This document shows, in pieces, positions 28,016 through 37,692 of a stretch of DNA of 64,000 nucleotides. Made by a program: the position numbers and the translations under genes. The stretch's first letter is position 1. The number at the start of each line of letters is the position of its first letter. Source of the stretch: Bacteroidetes bacterium ADurb.Bin037 (GTDB lineage: Bacteria; Bacteroidota; Bacteroidia; Bacteroidales; UBA932); the NCBI GenBank assembly GCA_002071175.1, contig MWER01000005.1, forward strand, positions 62,001-126,000. Direction: 5' to 3'. The notes beneath the pieces were generated by a model. It was not told the origin of the DNA, did no database searches, and worked only from the letters and a program-made list of their open reading frames with translations.

Positions 28016-29799
28016 AAGAATGCTGTATTAAATTCCGTTATGTTATCCTTGTTATCGACCACCTTTACCATTACCTGATGCTGAATTCCCCTGCTGATCC
28101 TCTTCGGATCCAACCGGCAGGTTATCCGGGAGCGCTTAGCATCGTACACGCCCAGGATCCAGTTCCCGTCTATCAATACCGAATAGGATCCGATACCCGA
28201 ACATTCATCCTTCACGGTGAAATAAATACTTGTACGTCCGCGAAGATCGGCTCCCTTTACAAATGAAGCACTGACCGTCGGCGGTATCGTATCCACATCT
28301 ATCATGAACCTTCCGAAGTCATTGGTCCGGAATGTCACAGCGCCGTCAAGGCAAACACCTCCCACCGGACGCCACGACAGGGGATCTGCCTCCTGCATAT
28401 GGGGATCCATTCCATTATCGGATTGTCTGAGGACCACCAACTTGTCATAAAGAGCCGGGGGTATGTCTTCGGGGACCGTCCATGATACGGTCATGGGCAA
28501 ATGTAAGGGATCATCTGAAGTATGCAGACACCACTGATAATCATCAACGCGTGAGGCAATAAACAGGATATTGCTGTACAGCGCCCTTTCAGGCAATTTA
28601 ATCCGAATATCTTCCGCTGCAAAGTGGTTTTTTCTGTTCCAATAAAAATGTTGTTGATATTCCCGGCGCAGAACGACCGTATCGGATATTATCCCTGACA
28701 TTTCCGTTCTGTCAACCAGACCATCCAGCCCGCTTAGTTTTCTGATATTAAACTTTCTCTCTGCCCTGTTCCCTGCCGCATCATATACCTTTATCGACAG
28801 GCGATGACCCAATGTGTCGGACAAAGCGAACAGACCTTCCGTGGGGGCAAAGATTCTCTCCCGCATTATATTCCCGGGTTCGACCCATGTTTTGAGCAGG
28901 CTCCTGCCATTGCGGGACCTTTCGGGATAATGGATCTGAGACAATATATACCTGGTCCTGTCCAATGGAAGGTCCGTATTGCTATAACGGAAAACCAGGC
29001 TGTCATCCAGAAAAAACTCCCACTTTTCTATTCCCATCCGCGACCAGGTGTTGTTCATCCTGTCTATGGCATTGACCGCAACGAAAAAGGTATCCGGCAC
29101 ATGTACGGCCACATTGTTACCGTTGCCTTTAAAACCGGCTATCAGACGGGTCTGGACAAGACCGTCCGGCTGCGTACTGAATCCATAGAAGTTTATTGCC
29201 GTAAATTCCGGCGGCAATGTGTCTTCTATCTCGTAAACACCATGTTGCAATAGATTTGCCGTTACCATGGAAGTTGCATATAAGGGATCCCGGTAACGGA
29301 TCTCAAAATGCAGATGCGGGCCTGCAGAATCACCCGTATTTCCTGCTTTCCCTATCTGTTGTCCTTTCCTGACCGGAAATAGGTCAGGTGGACAATCGAG
29401 GGACACTTCAAAAGTCTGCCTTTCATACTGTATCTCCTCCACATAAAAAGCTACCTCATCGGAAAAAGCTTCCAGGTGACCGTAAAGAGAAACCGTTCCG
29501 TTCGGGTGAGTGATCTGCAGGGCATTGCCGTATCCGGCAGGAGATACGGTAATCCGGGATATATATCCGTCGGCAACAGAAAAAACGGGTGCACCGGAAA
29601 CCCCTCCCACACGAAAATCAAGCCCCGTATGAAAATGTGCCGCCCTGAATTCTCCCATACTCCCGCTTAAAGCCAGAGGCTCGATCGCCAAAGGCTTGGC
29701 GTAATATCCGGAAAGGTCGGGCACCTGGGCCTGCAAGCAGAAAAAAACGGAAACCAGCGCTGTGATCAGTGCCGGTATTCGTTTTATGGAAACTTTCAT
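28009..29799 (-). CDS. M23-family metallopeptidase (LytM domain), exported
   Basis: 596 residues with a signal peptide ([25 protein letters not shown]). The LytM/M23 domain is at about 45-180 with HTGLDFRV, GNALQITHPNGTVSLYGHL and HLHFEIRY, giving the zinc ligands and catalytic His. The remaining 400 residues are beta-rich and end in a region with Ig-like strands (TIPPTVSASFVKGADL), seen in other Bacteroidota M23 proteins. It should cut peptidoglycan cross-links. It overlaps dnaJ by 3 nt and anmK by 7 nt. Confidence 0.92.
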   Translation of the reverse strand: MKVSIKRIPALITALVSVFFCLQAQVPDLSGYYAKPLAIEPLALSGSMGEFRAAHFHTGLDFRVGGVSGAPVFSVADGYISRITVSPAGYGNALQITHPNGTVSLYGHLEAFSDEVAFYVEEIQYERQTFEVSLDCPPDLFPVRKGQQIGKAGNTGDSAGPHLHFEIRYRDPLYATSMVTANLLQHGVYEIEDTLPPEFTAINFYGFSTQPDGLVQTRLIAGFKGNGNNVAVHVPDTFFVAVNAIDRMNNTWSRMGIEKWEFFLDDSLVFRYSNTDLPLDRTRYILSQIHYPERSRNGRSLLKTWVEPGNIMRERIFAPTEGLFALSDTLGHRLSIKVYDAAGNRAERKFNIRKLSGLDGLVDRTEMSGIISDTVVLRREYQQHFYWNRKNHFAAEDIRIKLPERALYSNILFIASRVDDYQWCLHTSDDPLHLPMTVSWTVPEDIPPALYDKLVVLRQSDNGMDPHMQEADPLSWRPVGGVCLDGAVTFRTNDFGRFMIDVDTIPPTVSASFVKGADLRGRTSIYFTVKDECSGIGSYSVLIDGNWILGVYDAKRSRITCRLDPKRISRGIQHQVMVKVVDNKDNITEFNTAFLW

Positions 29800-30965
29800 T
29801 ACGAGAACATTTTTTTCATCCTGTCAAAGAAATTCCGTTCTTCCTTGGCGGGATTTGGGGCAAAGTTAGGTGAATCTTTCAGTTTGGACAACAATTCCTT
29901 TTCTTCCCTGCTCAGTTTCTTAGGAGTCCATACCTGGATGAAAACCAGCAGATCTCCGACCCCGTAACTGTTTACATCGGGCAATCCCTTGCCTCTGAGA
30001 CGCAGAATGCGTCCGCTTTGCATGCCTGATTCGACTTTAATCTTGACCCTGCCATCTATGGTAGGAATCTCAACGTCATCTCCCAGAGCTGCCTGGGTAT
30101 AGGATAAAAAGAGCGTATAAATGAGATCATGTCCGTCACGTTGCAAATCCGGATGGGGCTTTTCTTCTATGACTACCAACAAGTTGCCGTTGATACCGCC
30201 ACGTTTCGGAGCATTCCCCTTGCCAGTGATAGTAAGCTGCATACCTTCCTCCACACCTTTGGGTATGGTAAACGAGATCTCTTCGGCCTGCTTTACCACT
30301 CCCTCACCCTTACATACATTACAGGGATTGACAATGATCTTTCCCTCCTCATCGCAGGCAGGACAGGGGCTGCTGCTTTGCATCTGTCCCAGGAATGTCT
30401 GTGTGATCCGTGTAAACACACCTGTTCCTTTACAGGTAGGACATGTTTTCATGTCGGAATCGGAAACGGCTCCCTTCCCCCCACAATGACTACATGATCT
30501 GAGCTTGTTTATCTTGACAGTCTTATCTGTTCCGTGAGCGATCTCTTTCAGGTCAAGTTTTACACGGATACGGATATCCGACCCGCGACGCACCCCCCTG
30601 CGGGTCCCTGAACGGCTACCAAATGTACTTCCAAAAGGACTTCCGCCAAAAGCCCCGCCAAAGATATCTCCGAACCTGGAGAAAATATCATCCATCGTGA
30701 ATCCGCCTCCGAATCCGCCCGGTCCTCCAGCCCCCATGCCTTCCACACCGGCATGTCCGAACTGGTCATAACGTGATCTCTTGGTATCGTCGCTCAGGAC
30801 GTCGTACGCTTCGGCAGCTTCCTTGAACTTCTCTTCAGCCGACTTGTTTCCCGGATTTTTGTCGGGGTGAAACTGCAACGCTTTCTTTCGGTAAGCTTTC
30901 TTAATCTCTTCGGCCGAAGCGCCACGTTCCACACCCAGAACTTCATAGTAATCTCTTTTTGCCAT
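29799..30965 (-). CDS. dnaJ: Chaperone protein DnaJ
   Basis: 388 residues. J domain with HPD at the N-terminus (FHPDKNPG), a Gly/Phe-rich stretch, and four zinc-finger repeats [24 protein letters not shown] and CNVCKGEG, followed by two substrate-binding beta domains. It delivers clients to DnaK. It follows grpE after 8 nt, and its stop shares nucleotides with the M23 start (TAATG). The order dnaK-grpE-dnaJ is unbroken. Confidence 0.97.
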   Translation of the reverse strand: MAKRDYYEVLGVERGASAEEIKKAYRKKALQFHPDKNPGNKSAEEKFKEAAEAYDVLSDDTKRSRYDQFGHAGVEGMGAGGPGGFGGGFTMDDIFSRFGDIFGGAFGGSPFGSTFGSRSGTRRGVRRGSDIRIRVKLDLKEIAHGTDKTVKINKLRSCSHCGGKGAVSDSDMKTCPTCKGTGVFTRITQTFLGQMQSSSPCPACDEEGKIIVNPCNVCKGEGVVKQAEEISFTIPKGVEEGMQLTITGKGNAPKRGGINGNLLVVIEEKPHPDLQRDGHDLIYTLFLSYTQAALGDDVEIPTIDGRVKIKVESGMQSGRILRLRGKGLPDVNSYGVGDLLVFIQVWTPKKLSREEKELLSKLKDSPNFAPNPAKEERNFFDRMKKMFS

Positions 30966-30973
30966 AATATGCC

Positions 30974-31540
30974 TTATTCGCCTACTACTACGTTAGCAAA
31001 CCTGATAACTTTTCCGTTGAGTGTATAACCTTCCAGTGCTATATCCACAATCTTTCCTTTCAGTTTTTTCTCTTTAACAGGAATCTTGGCAACGGCACAA
31101 TGAAAATCGGTATCGAGTGCATGTCCTTTTGCCTGTATCACCTTCAGGCCCTTTCCCTGCAGATAGGTCAGCAGTTTGCTGTAGATCAGCCTCACGCCTT
31201 CAACGGAATGAGGATCGGCATTTTCCAGTTTTTCCAGGGTTTCCAGGGCTCGCTGGCAATCGTCCAGAACGGGCAACATTCCTTTGATTACCTCCTCCGA
31301 TGCGGTCAGAATGAGCTCCAACCGCTCTTTAGCCGTACGTTTGCGGTAATTGTCAAATTCTGCCTGCAGGCGCAACAACTTATCCGAAACCTCATCCAAT
31401 TTTTGTTGCAGTTCTGCATTATTAACAGTTTCTTCCTGCACCTGTGTTTGCTGCTCTTCTGTTTTCTGGTCGGCAACTTCCTTAAAATGATCAACATCAG
31501 GCCCGTTCTGAGCCTGATGTTTTTTATTGCTTGTCTCCAT
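30974..31540 (-). CDS. grpE: Nucleotide exchange factor GrpE
   Basis: 188 residues from the ATG at 31540, 1 nt after the dnaK stop (an earlier in-frame ATG at 31558 would overlap dnaK). The first 30 residues are charged, followed by a long coiled coil ([25 protein letters not shown] split) and the beta-wing with [10 protein letters not shown] and a C-terminal [13 protein letters not shown]. It releases ADP from DnaK. Confidence 0.95.
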   Translation of the reverse strand: METSNKKHQAQNGPDVDHFKEVADQKTEEQQTQVQEETVNNAELQQKLDEVSDKLLRLQAEFDNYRKRTAKERLELILTASEEVIKGMLPVLDDCQRALETLEKLENADPHSVEGVRLIYSKLLTYLQGKGLKVIQAKGHALDTDFHCAVAKIPVKEKKLKGKIVDIALEGYTLNGKVIRFANVVVGE

Positions 31541-31541
31541 A

Positions 31542-33458
31542 TTACTTGACCTCTTCAAAATCTACATCCTTGACATCTCCTTCTTCCTGTGAAGCACTTT
31601 CGCCACTTTCCGGGGCTCCTTCAAAAGGAGGCTGCTGCGCCTGATCCGAAGCCTGTGAAGCTTTGTACATTTCTTCCGAAGCGGCATGCCATGCTTTGTT
31701 GATGGCTTCCATGGCACTGTCAATAGCGGCCAGATCCTGTGACGTATGTGCCTTCTTCAGATTTTCCAGTGCATCCTGGATAGGGGCCTTTTTATCGTCC
31801 GGCAATTTGTCTCCGTACTCCTTCAGCTGCTTTTCCGTCTGGAAGATCATGCTGTCAGCCTCATTTATCTTGTCAATACGTTCTCTCTCTTTCTTGTCGG
31901 CATCTTCGTTGGCCTTTGCCTCATCCCTCATTCTTTTGATCTCTTCTTCGGTCAGGCCGGAAGAAGCCTCAATGCGAATCTTCTGCTCTTTGCCCGTTCC
32001 CTTGTCTTTTGCAGAAACGTTCAAGATACCGTTAGCATCAATGTCAAAGGATACTTCTATCTGAGGCACGCCGCGGGGTGCCGGAGCTATACCGTCCAAA
32101 TGGAAACGGCCGATCGTCTTATTGTCCCTGGCCATGGAACGTTCTCCCTGCAGCACATGGATCTCAACCGAAGGCTGATTGTCGCTGGCCGTTGAGAACA
32201 CCTGTGATTTCTTGGTAGGAATGGTGGTGTTGGCTTCAATGAGCCTTGTCATAACGCCTCCCAGGGTTTCAATACCCAGGCTCAGCGGGGTTACGTCAAG
32301 CAAAAGCACATCTTTGACATCTCCGGACAAGACACCTCCCTGTATGGCTGCTCCAACGGCTACCACTTCATCGGGATTAACGCTCTTATTGGGCACTTTT
32401 CCAAAGAATTTCTCTACAAGTTGCTGGATTATAGGTACACGGGTTGATCCGCCAACAAGGATCACATCGTCAATATCGGAAGCTTGCAGCCCGGCATCCG
32501 AAAGCGCCTTTTTGCAAGGTTCCATCGTACGCTGTACCAAACTGTCTATAAGTTGCTCGAATTTAGCCCTGGTCAATGTTTTTACAAGGTGTTTGGGTAC
32601 ACCGTCGACAGGCATGATATAGGGCAGGTTGATCTCTGTGGAGTTTTGGCTTGAGAGCTCTATCTTGGCCTTTTCGGCAGCTTCCTTCAGACGCTGCAGG
32701 GCCATAGGATCCTTGCGCAGATCCAGTCCGCTGTTATCGGAAGCAAATTCCTGAGCCAGCCAGTCTATGACGGCCTGGTCAAAGTCGTCGCCTCCCAGGT
32801 GGGTATCCCCGTTGGTGGATTTGACTTCAAAGACACCGTCTCCCAATTCCAGGATGGAAATATCAAAAGTACCTCCTCCAAGATCGTATACGGCTATCTT
32901 CATGTCCTTGTGCATCTTGTCCAGACCGTAAGCCAAAGCAGCAGCGGTAGGTTCATTGATTATGCGGCGTACCTTTAAACCTGCGATCTCGCCGGCTTCC
33001 TTTGTTGCCTGACGTTGTGAATCGCTGAAGTAGGCAGGTACGGTAATTACGGCTTCCGTGACTTCCTGTCCCAGAAAATCTTCAGCCGTTTTTTTCATTT
33101 TCTGAAGAACCATGGCAGAAATTTCCTGCGGAGTATATAACCTGTCTTCGATCTTGACACGGGGGGTATTGTTGTCTCCCTTTTCGACTATATACGATAC
33201 CCTGTTGCGTTCCAGCGCTACTTTATCGAATGTTTCCCCCATAAAACGCTTGATAGAATATATGGTTTTCTGGGGATTTGTAATAGCCTGACGTTTTGCG
33301 GGATCACCAATTTTTCGCTCTCCGTTATCTGCAAAAGCCACAATGGAAGGAGTAGTACGTTTTCCTTCCGAATTGATGATCACCACCGGCTCGTTACCTT
33401 CCATAACGGCAACGCAAGAGTTTGTGGTTCCCAAGTCTATACCAATAATTTTTCCCAT
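31542..33458 (-). CDS. dnaK: Chaperone protein DnaK (Hsp70)
   Basis: 638 residues. [14 protein letters not shown] at the N-terminus, the ATPase blocks [14 protein letters not shown] and [15 protein letters not shown], a substrate domain with [13 protein letters not shown], and a C-terminal tail ending DVDFEEVK. The gene leads a tight leftward run dnaK-grpE-dnaJ-M23-anmK. I saw neither a CIRCE element nor a standard -7/-33 promoter upstream, so a heat-shock or ECF sigma factor may be used. Confidence 0.98.
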   Translation of the reverse strand: MGKIIGIDLGTTNSCVAVMEGNEPVVIINSEGKRTTPSIVAFADNGERKIGDPAKRQAITNPQKTIYSIKRFMGETFDKVALERNRVSYIVEKGDNNTPRVKIEDRLYTPQEISAMVLQKMKKTAEDFLGQEVTEAVITVPAYFSDSQRQATKEAGEIAGLKVRRIINEPTAAALAYGLDKMHKDMKIAVYDLGGGTFDISILELGDGVFEVKSTNGDTHLGGDDFDQAVIDWLAQEFASDNSGLDLRKDPMALQRLKEAAEKAKIELSSQNSTEINLPYIMPVDGVPKHLVKTLTRAKFEQLIDSLVQRTMEPCKKALSDAGLQASDIDDVILVGGSTRVPIIQQLVEKFFGKVPNKSVNPDEVVAVGAAIQGGVLSGDVKDVLLLDVTPLSLGIETLGGVMTRLIEANTTIPTKKSQVFSTASDNQPSVEIHVLQGERSMARDNKTIGRFHLDGIAPAPRGVPQIEVSFDIDANGILNVSAKDKGTGKEQKIRIEASSGLTEEEIKRMRDEAKANEDADKKERERIDKINEADSMIFQTEKQLKEYGDKLPDDKKAPIQDALENLKKAHTSQDLAAIDSAMEAINKAWHAASEEMYKASQASDQAQQPPFEGAPESGESASQEEGDVKDVDFEEVK

Positions 33459-33540
33459 AATTAATTTATTTTATTTTACTGATTTCCTTTTACTGTCCTG
33501 ACTTGCTCAATAGTTATGCCAAAAGTCATTTCCTGACAGG

Positions 33541-33569
33541 TTGGCAGTAAATGGAAATGACTACCTTTG
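33541..33569 (+). promoter_or_regulatory. Promoter of the RluA-type gene
   Basis: TTG (33541-33543), 18 nt, TACCTTTG (33562-33569), ending 5 nt before the ATG at 33575. A near-leaderless transcript is implied; the earlier ATG at 33551 would be inside the promoter. Confidence 0.6.
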
Positions 33570-33574
33570 TCACT

Positions 33575-34264
33575 ATGTCATATTTTGTCCATACTGAACT
33601 GGCAGACCGCATCCTATACGAAGACAACCACCTGATCGTAATCAACAAATTACCCGGCGAAATCGTTCAGGGAGACAAAACGGGAGACCGGCCGCTTAGC
33701 GAGAGCCTAAAAGCTTTTCTCAAGGAAAGAGACGACAAACCGGGAAATGTGTTTGTCGGAGTGTCTCACCGCCTGGACCGGCCGGTAAGCGGGATCTGTC
33801 TTTTTGCAAAAACTTCCAAAGCGCTGGAACGCATGAACCGTATGTTCCGCGACGGAGAGGTCCGTAAAATATACCTGGCGCTGGTGGAAAAGATCCCCCC
33901 GCAACACTCCGGTATGCTGACACACTATCTGACACGGAACGAACGACAGAACAAATCCTATGCATGGGATGCTCCCAGGGAGGATGCCAAAGAAGCGAAA
34001 CTACGCTATGCGTACGTAAAAAGCACCGACAAATACCACCTTCTTGAAATAGAACTCCTGACAGGACGTCATCACCAGATCCGCTGCCAACTTTCAGCTT
34101 TGGGCTGTCCCATAAAAGGGGATCTGAAATACGGTGCCAGGCGTTCCAATCCGGACGGCGGGATATCATTGCACGCCTACCGCCTGGAATTCATCCATCC
34201 GGTACGCAGGGAACCTGTAGTGATAACGGCCCCCTGGTATTCCTGGGTCACAGATTTTCTATGA
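33575..34264 (+). CDS. RluA-family RNA pseudouridine synthase
   Basis: 229 residues from the ATG at 33575. The catalytic motif is HRLDRPVSG with the essential Asp; also ILYEDNHLIVINKLPG at the N-terminus, RKIYLALVEK and TGRHHQIRCQL. It turns specific uridines in rRNA or tRNA into pseudouridine. No S4 domain is present, as in RluA/TruC rather than RluC/D. Its 3' end overlaps the convergent nnr gene by 17 nt. Confidence 0.92.
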   Translation: MSYFVHTELADRILYEDNHLIVINKLPGEIVQGDKTGDRPLSESLKAFLKERDDKPGNVFVGVSHRLDRPVSGICLFAKTSKALERMNRMFRDGEVRKIYLALVEKIPPQHSGMLTHYLTRNERQNKSYAWDAPREDAKEAKLRYAYVKSTDKYHLLEIELLTGRHHQIRCQLSALGCPIKGDLKYGARRSNPDGGISLHAYRLEFIHPVRREPVVITAPWYSWVTDFL

Positions 34265-35726
34265 TATCTCCTGCCATAAGTGCATGTTCCGGCAGTGCAA
34301 CGGTTGCCCTGTCCCCTGCATTCCCGTGCAAATACGCTCCCAGTACTGCCGCATGGACAGGTTCATAACCCTGAGAGAGTAATCCCAGGATAACACCGGT
34401 AAGAACGTCTCCGCTCCCGGCAGTTGCCATTCCGGAATTTCCCGTGGGATTGAACCAATGGGGACCTTCAGGTGTAGCGGTCAGGGTATATCTTCCTTTG
34501 AGCACTATTACCAGATTGTGTTCACCTGCTATCCCGACAGCCTGCATAGCCCTTTCATACCCTCCGGCAGCCTGTGTCCTTCCGCAGGCACGGGCCAGTC
34601 TGTCAAACTCTCCGGGATGAGGCGTCAGAACCGTTCCCGGCGGGAGTAACGGAAGCAGATGCGGATGCTCCGCAACCATATTGATGGCGTCGGCATCCAG
34701 GACCAGTCTGCATAACGGTTGCTCTTTCCGCAACAGGTCAAACAACTGTTCCAAAAGCCCGACCGTGTCAGGATCTTTGCCAAGACCGGGGCCGGCACCG
34801 ACGGCCGAATAAAACTTGTTCCCTTTGCCCGGTGCAACAGGCATATCCCCTGCATGAGCGGACCGGCTGTCCAGGGAGAGCATTGCTTCGGGTAAGGCAG
34901 CATACATGGCCGATTCACCGCAGGAAGGAATATGTACGGTCAACAGGCCGGCTCCCATCCGCAAACAGGCACGGGCTGCCAAGATCGCAGCCCCCATCTT
35001 TCCTCTGCTGCCTGCAATCAGGAGCGCATGACCATAGTCGTTCTTATGGGAAAAGGGATCGCGTTTGCCAGGAAAAAGACCATTTACAAAAGATTTCCCT
35101 GTCATCCGGAAGGGTGTCGGAGCAACCGGATATTCCATCCCGCCCATGCCTATGTCCAGAACCTCCCAGCGACCGACATAAGGGTAATTCTCTGCAAAAA
35201 AGAAAGACAACTTGGGGAACTGGAAGCTGAAAGTCACCGATGCACGCACAACCGCTCCTTCAGCGAAGGCCATCCCGTCACCGGGCAGCCCCGAAGGAAT
35301 GTCCACTGCATATACTTTCGTTTTCAATGAATTAATCCCCTCAATGATACGGGCATAAGGACCCGTTACGGGCCTGGTAAGACCAGAACCGAACAATCCG
35401 TCTACCACAATGATCTCCGAAGGCAGGTCAGCCAGGTGGGCGACACATTCGGCAGCTTTTTCTTCCGGTAAAGTTCCATCTGAAAGATCCCAAAGATCAA
35501 TTGTCCATCCTTTATCCCTAAGCAGGCAGGCAACAGACAAGGCATCGGCTCCGTTGTTCCCGGGACCGGCCAGAACGAGTACCCTGCCGGGAACGGATTC
35601 CTGCCCTACAAAAGCCTTAACGAAAACATCTGCCGCCCTTTCAATGAGGGTTTGCTCCTTCACACCGGTCGTTTTCATATACCAGTTGTCTATAGTCCTG
35701 ATGTCCTTAGCGGGGTAAATATGCAT
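34248..35726 (-). CDS. nnr: Bifunctional NAD(P)HX repair enzyme (epimerase/dehydratase)
   Basis: 492 residues with the YjeF N-terminal epimerase domain (VLAGPGNNGADALSVA, VVDGLFGSGL, AVDIPSGLPGD) and the ribokinase-like C-terminal dehydratase domain (GSRGKMGAAILA, VGAGPGLGKD, LTPHPGEFDRLA, GNSGMATAGSGDVLTG). It repairs hydrated NADH/NADPH. It is last in a leftward set with nadD, which also serves NAD metabolism. Confidence 0.94.
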   Translation of the reverse strand: MHIYPAKDIRTIDNWYMKTTGVKEQTLIERAADVFVKAFVGQESVPGRVLVLAGPGNNGADALSVACLLRDKGWTIDLWDLSDGTLPEEKAAECVAHLADLPSEIIVVDGLFGSGLTRPVTGPYARIIEGINSLKTKVYAVDIPSGLPGDGMAFAEGAVVRASVTFSFQFPKLSFFFAENYPYVGRWEVLDIGMGGMEYPVAPTPFRMTGKSFVNGLFPGKRDPFSHKNDYGHALLIAGSRGKMGAAILAARACLRMGAGLLTVHIPSCGESAMYAALPEAMLSLDSRSAHAGDMPVAPGKGNKFYSAVGAGPGLGKDPDTVGLLEQLFDLLRKEQPLCRLVLDADAINMVAEHPHLLPLLPPGTVLTPHPGEFDRLARACGRTQAAGGYERAMQAVGIAGEHNLVIVLKGRYTLTATPEGPHWFNPTGNSGMATAGSGDVLTGVILGLLSQGYEPVHAAVLGAYLHGNAGDRATVALPEHALMAGDIIENL

Positions 35727-35735
35727 ATCCTGAAA

Positions 35736-36293
35736 TCAGACAATAAATCCGTTCATGTTTTTTCCCTGTGCCAGTCCTTCCCTTATAAAAGTTGATGATA
35801 CGGTAATCAGGGGAGCCGGTAGCAGAACGATCCCTTTGGCCAGGGAATCGTATTTCCTGCATAGTGCTTCCCCGTCGACCCCTTCCCTAGGGTAAACATA
35901 AATGATGAATTTTTTCAATATCGTATCCCAGGCATACCATCTCTCTATTCCTGCCAGGTTATCGGCTCCGATCACGGGAATAAAGCATGTTCCGGGTTCC
36001 TTTTGCTGCAGGTGGTTCAGGGTGTTGATCGTGTACAGGGGAAAGGGCAGAGAAAATTCCACATCAGAAACCTCGACGGGGAGCTTCTTTTCCTCCATCA
36101 CCTTCCGGATGTGAAGCAAACGTTCGTGCGATTCACCTCTGCACGAATCATTCCCGGATTTCAGCGGATTAAGCGGAGAAACGACAAGCCGAACACTATC
36201 GAGCGCAGTAAAAGACACCAGGAAATTGGCAATGGCCAGGTGCCCTATATGAAAAGGATTGAACGATCCAAAATATAAACCGCATGTTTTCAT
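35736..36293 (-). CDS. nadD: Nicotinate-nucleotide adenylyltransferase
   Basis: 185 residues. Nucleotidyltransferase signature GSFNPFHIGHLAIA at 9-22, the NadD block FIPVIGADNLAGIERW, and the C-terminal VSSTFIREGLAQGK with the ISSTxIR-type motif. It adenylates nicotinate mononucleotide in NAD synthesis. It begins 1 nt after gmk and lies 9 nt before nnr, so NAD synthesis and NAD(P)HX repair share an operon. Confidence 0.94.
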   Translation of the reverse strand: MKTCGLYFGSFNPFHIGHLAIANFLVSFTALDSVRLVVSPLNPLKSGNDSCRGESHERLLHIRKVMEEKKLPVEVSDVEFSLPFPLYTINTLNHLQQKEPGTCFIPVIGADNLAGIERWYAWDTILKKFIIYVYPREGVDGEALCRKYDSLAKGIVLLPAPLITVSSTFIREGLAQGKNMNGFIV

Positions 36294-36294
36294 A

Positions 36295-36861
36295 TCAAAG
36301 AATGAAAGCGGCCACTATTTCCGTAGCCTTGTCCAGCGTATCTTCCAGCCGGTCATTTACCAGTACAACATCAAAATGTGAGGCATCCTGCATTTCAATA
36401 GCAGCTTTAGCCAGACGTTCTTTTATGGACTCGGGGGAATCCGTTCCCCGTTTTCTGAGCCGTTCCTCCAACACTTCCAATGACGGCGGCGCAATGAAAA
36501 CGGAAAGGGCGTCACTGCCGAATTTCTTTTTCAGGTTTATGCCTCCTTTTACATCTACATCAAAAACGGCCACTTTGTTCCCGTTCCATATCCGTTCAAG
36601 TTCTATCTTCAGCGTACCGTAATAACGGTCCTTATATACCTCTTCCCATTCGACAAATGCATCCCGTTCTATAAGTTCCAGGAATTCTTCCCTGCTTATG
36701 AAATAATATTCCTTTCCATTCTCTTCATTGCCACGTTTGGGCCTTGTAGTAGCCGTAATGGAAAAATCAAGCCTGGGAAAGGTTTCCATCAGATGGTTCA
36801 CAACTGTTGATTTGCCGGCACCCGACGGAGCCGAAAAGATCAGGGCTTTCTTATTGCTCAT
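36295..36861 (-). CDS. gmk: Guanylate kinase
   Basis: 188 residues. P-loop SAPSGAGKST, the GMP-binding region TTRPKRGNEENGKEYYFIS, VEWEEVYKDRYYGT, and VFDVDVKGGINLKKKFG. It phosphorylates GMP to GDP. Its start overlaps the end of the creatininase-family gene by 11 nt. Confidence 0.96.
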   Translation of the reverse strand: MSNKKALIFSAPSGAGKSTVVNHLMETFPRLDFSITATTRPKRGNEENGKEYYFISREEFLELIERDAFVEWEEVYKDRYYGTLKIELERIWNGNKVAVFDVDVKGGINLKKKFGSDALSVFIAPPSLEVLEERLRKRGTDSPESIKERLAKAAIEMQDASHFDVVLVNDRLEDTLDKATEIVAAFIL

Positions 36862-37618
36862 AAAGATCCTCCAACTTTTGAATTCCTGCCAGCTCTACCA
36901 GGAAAGCGCCAATCTGGGCAATGCAGTCTTCCAAAAAACGTTTTCCTTTCTCAGGGGTGGAAAGAGACGGATCCCCCACTCCCGTATCGCCGGTAGTGTA
37001 GATCCAACGTCTGGGTATCCACGCCCACTTTTCCCTGAAACCCTTGATTTTCAAGCGGTGTTCCGTTCCGCTCCCGGCATATTTTAAGGGCAAAACGAGC
37101 TCGGGCCGGATGGCCATCATCGCCGATGTTTCCATTTCATCGGCATGATCGCCCGGATTGTCAAAATACTCTGTAACCGGACGCACACGCCACCAGTTGA
37201 CCATGCATATCAGCATATCGGGGAACCGGAGCTCCAATTCCCTTATGGCGTTCTGGAAGGTGTTACCTCCGTGTCCGTTCAGTATGACCAGTTTTTTTAC
37301 ATTATGACGCAAGAGCACAACGACAATATCCTCCAAGATGCGTTGTTGTGTGGAAGGATTCATATGCATACAAAAGGGGATGTCCATTTGTCCTGAATTT
37401 ACGCCATAGGCAATTTCAGGCAAGACAAGTACCCTGACTCCCTGCTCCCAGGCAATGGCAGTACTGCGGCCGGCCACCTCTGCGGCCAAGATGGTGTCGG
37501 TCCCGTAAGGCAGATGATAATTATGCGCTTCTGTAGCTCCCCAAGGCAATACGGCGATCTCGTATTTCATCTCTTTTACGGTATGCCAATTGGTCTGCTG
37601 AAGTATAAACGGTTTCAT
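36851..37618 (-). CDS. Creatininase-family amidohydrolase
   Basis: 255 residues. Metal-binding motifs of the family are present: WGATEAHNYHLPYGTDTILA (Glu, His, Asp) near residue 28, LNGHGGNTFQNA near 114, and GDHADEMETSAMM. Family members cut small cyclic amides (creatinine, mycofactocin precursor, FAPy deformylase in riboflavin/F420 pathways); which applies here is unclear. It is the first gene of the set with gmk-nadD-nnr, whose context of purine and NAD metabolism gives a hint but no answer. Confidence 0.85.
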   Translation of the reverse strand: MKPFILQQTNWHTVKEMKYEIAVLPWGATEAHNYHLPYGTDTILAAEVAGRSTAIAWEQGVRVLVLPEIAYGVNSGQMDIPFCMHMNPSTQQRILEDIVVVLLRHNVKKLVILNGHGGNTFQNAIRELELRFPDMLICMVNWWRVRPVTEYFDNPGDHADEMETSAMMAIRPELVLPLKYAGSGTEHRLKIKGFREKWAWIPRRWIYTTGDTGVGDPSLSTPEKGKRFLEDCIAQIGAFLVELAGIQKLEDLYEQ

Positions 37619-37640
37619 TCTATTGTATATTATCCGGATT

Positions 37641-37648
37641 CAAATATA
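37641..37648 (-). promoter_or_regulatory. -7 element (TATATTTG) of the creatininase-gmk-nadD-nnr operon
   Basis: Minus-strand box 22 nt before the start codon at 37618. The divergent aldolase -7 box lies 12 nt away on the other strand. Confidence 0.5.
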
Positions 37649-37660
37649 CTGCAAAAGTCT

Positions 37661-37668
37661 TATCTTTG
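37661..37668 (+). promoter_or_regulatory. -7 element (TATCTTTG) of the aldolase gene
   Basis: Consensus box 24 nt before the ATG at 37693; no clear -33 box. Confidence 0.55.
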
Positions 37669-37692
37669 TAAATCAAATATTAACTTATCAAT

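Noticed and set aside
33459..33541. CIRCE heat-shock element upstream of dnaK
   Set aside because: No TTAGCACTC-type inverted repeat is present.
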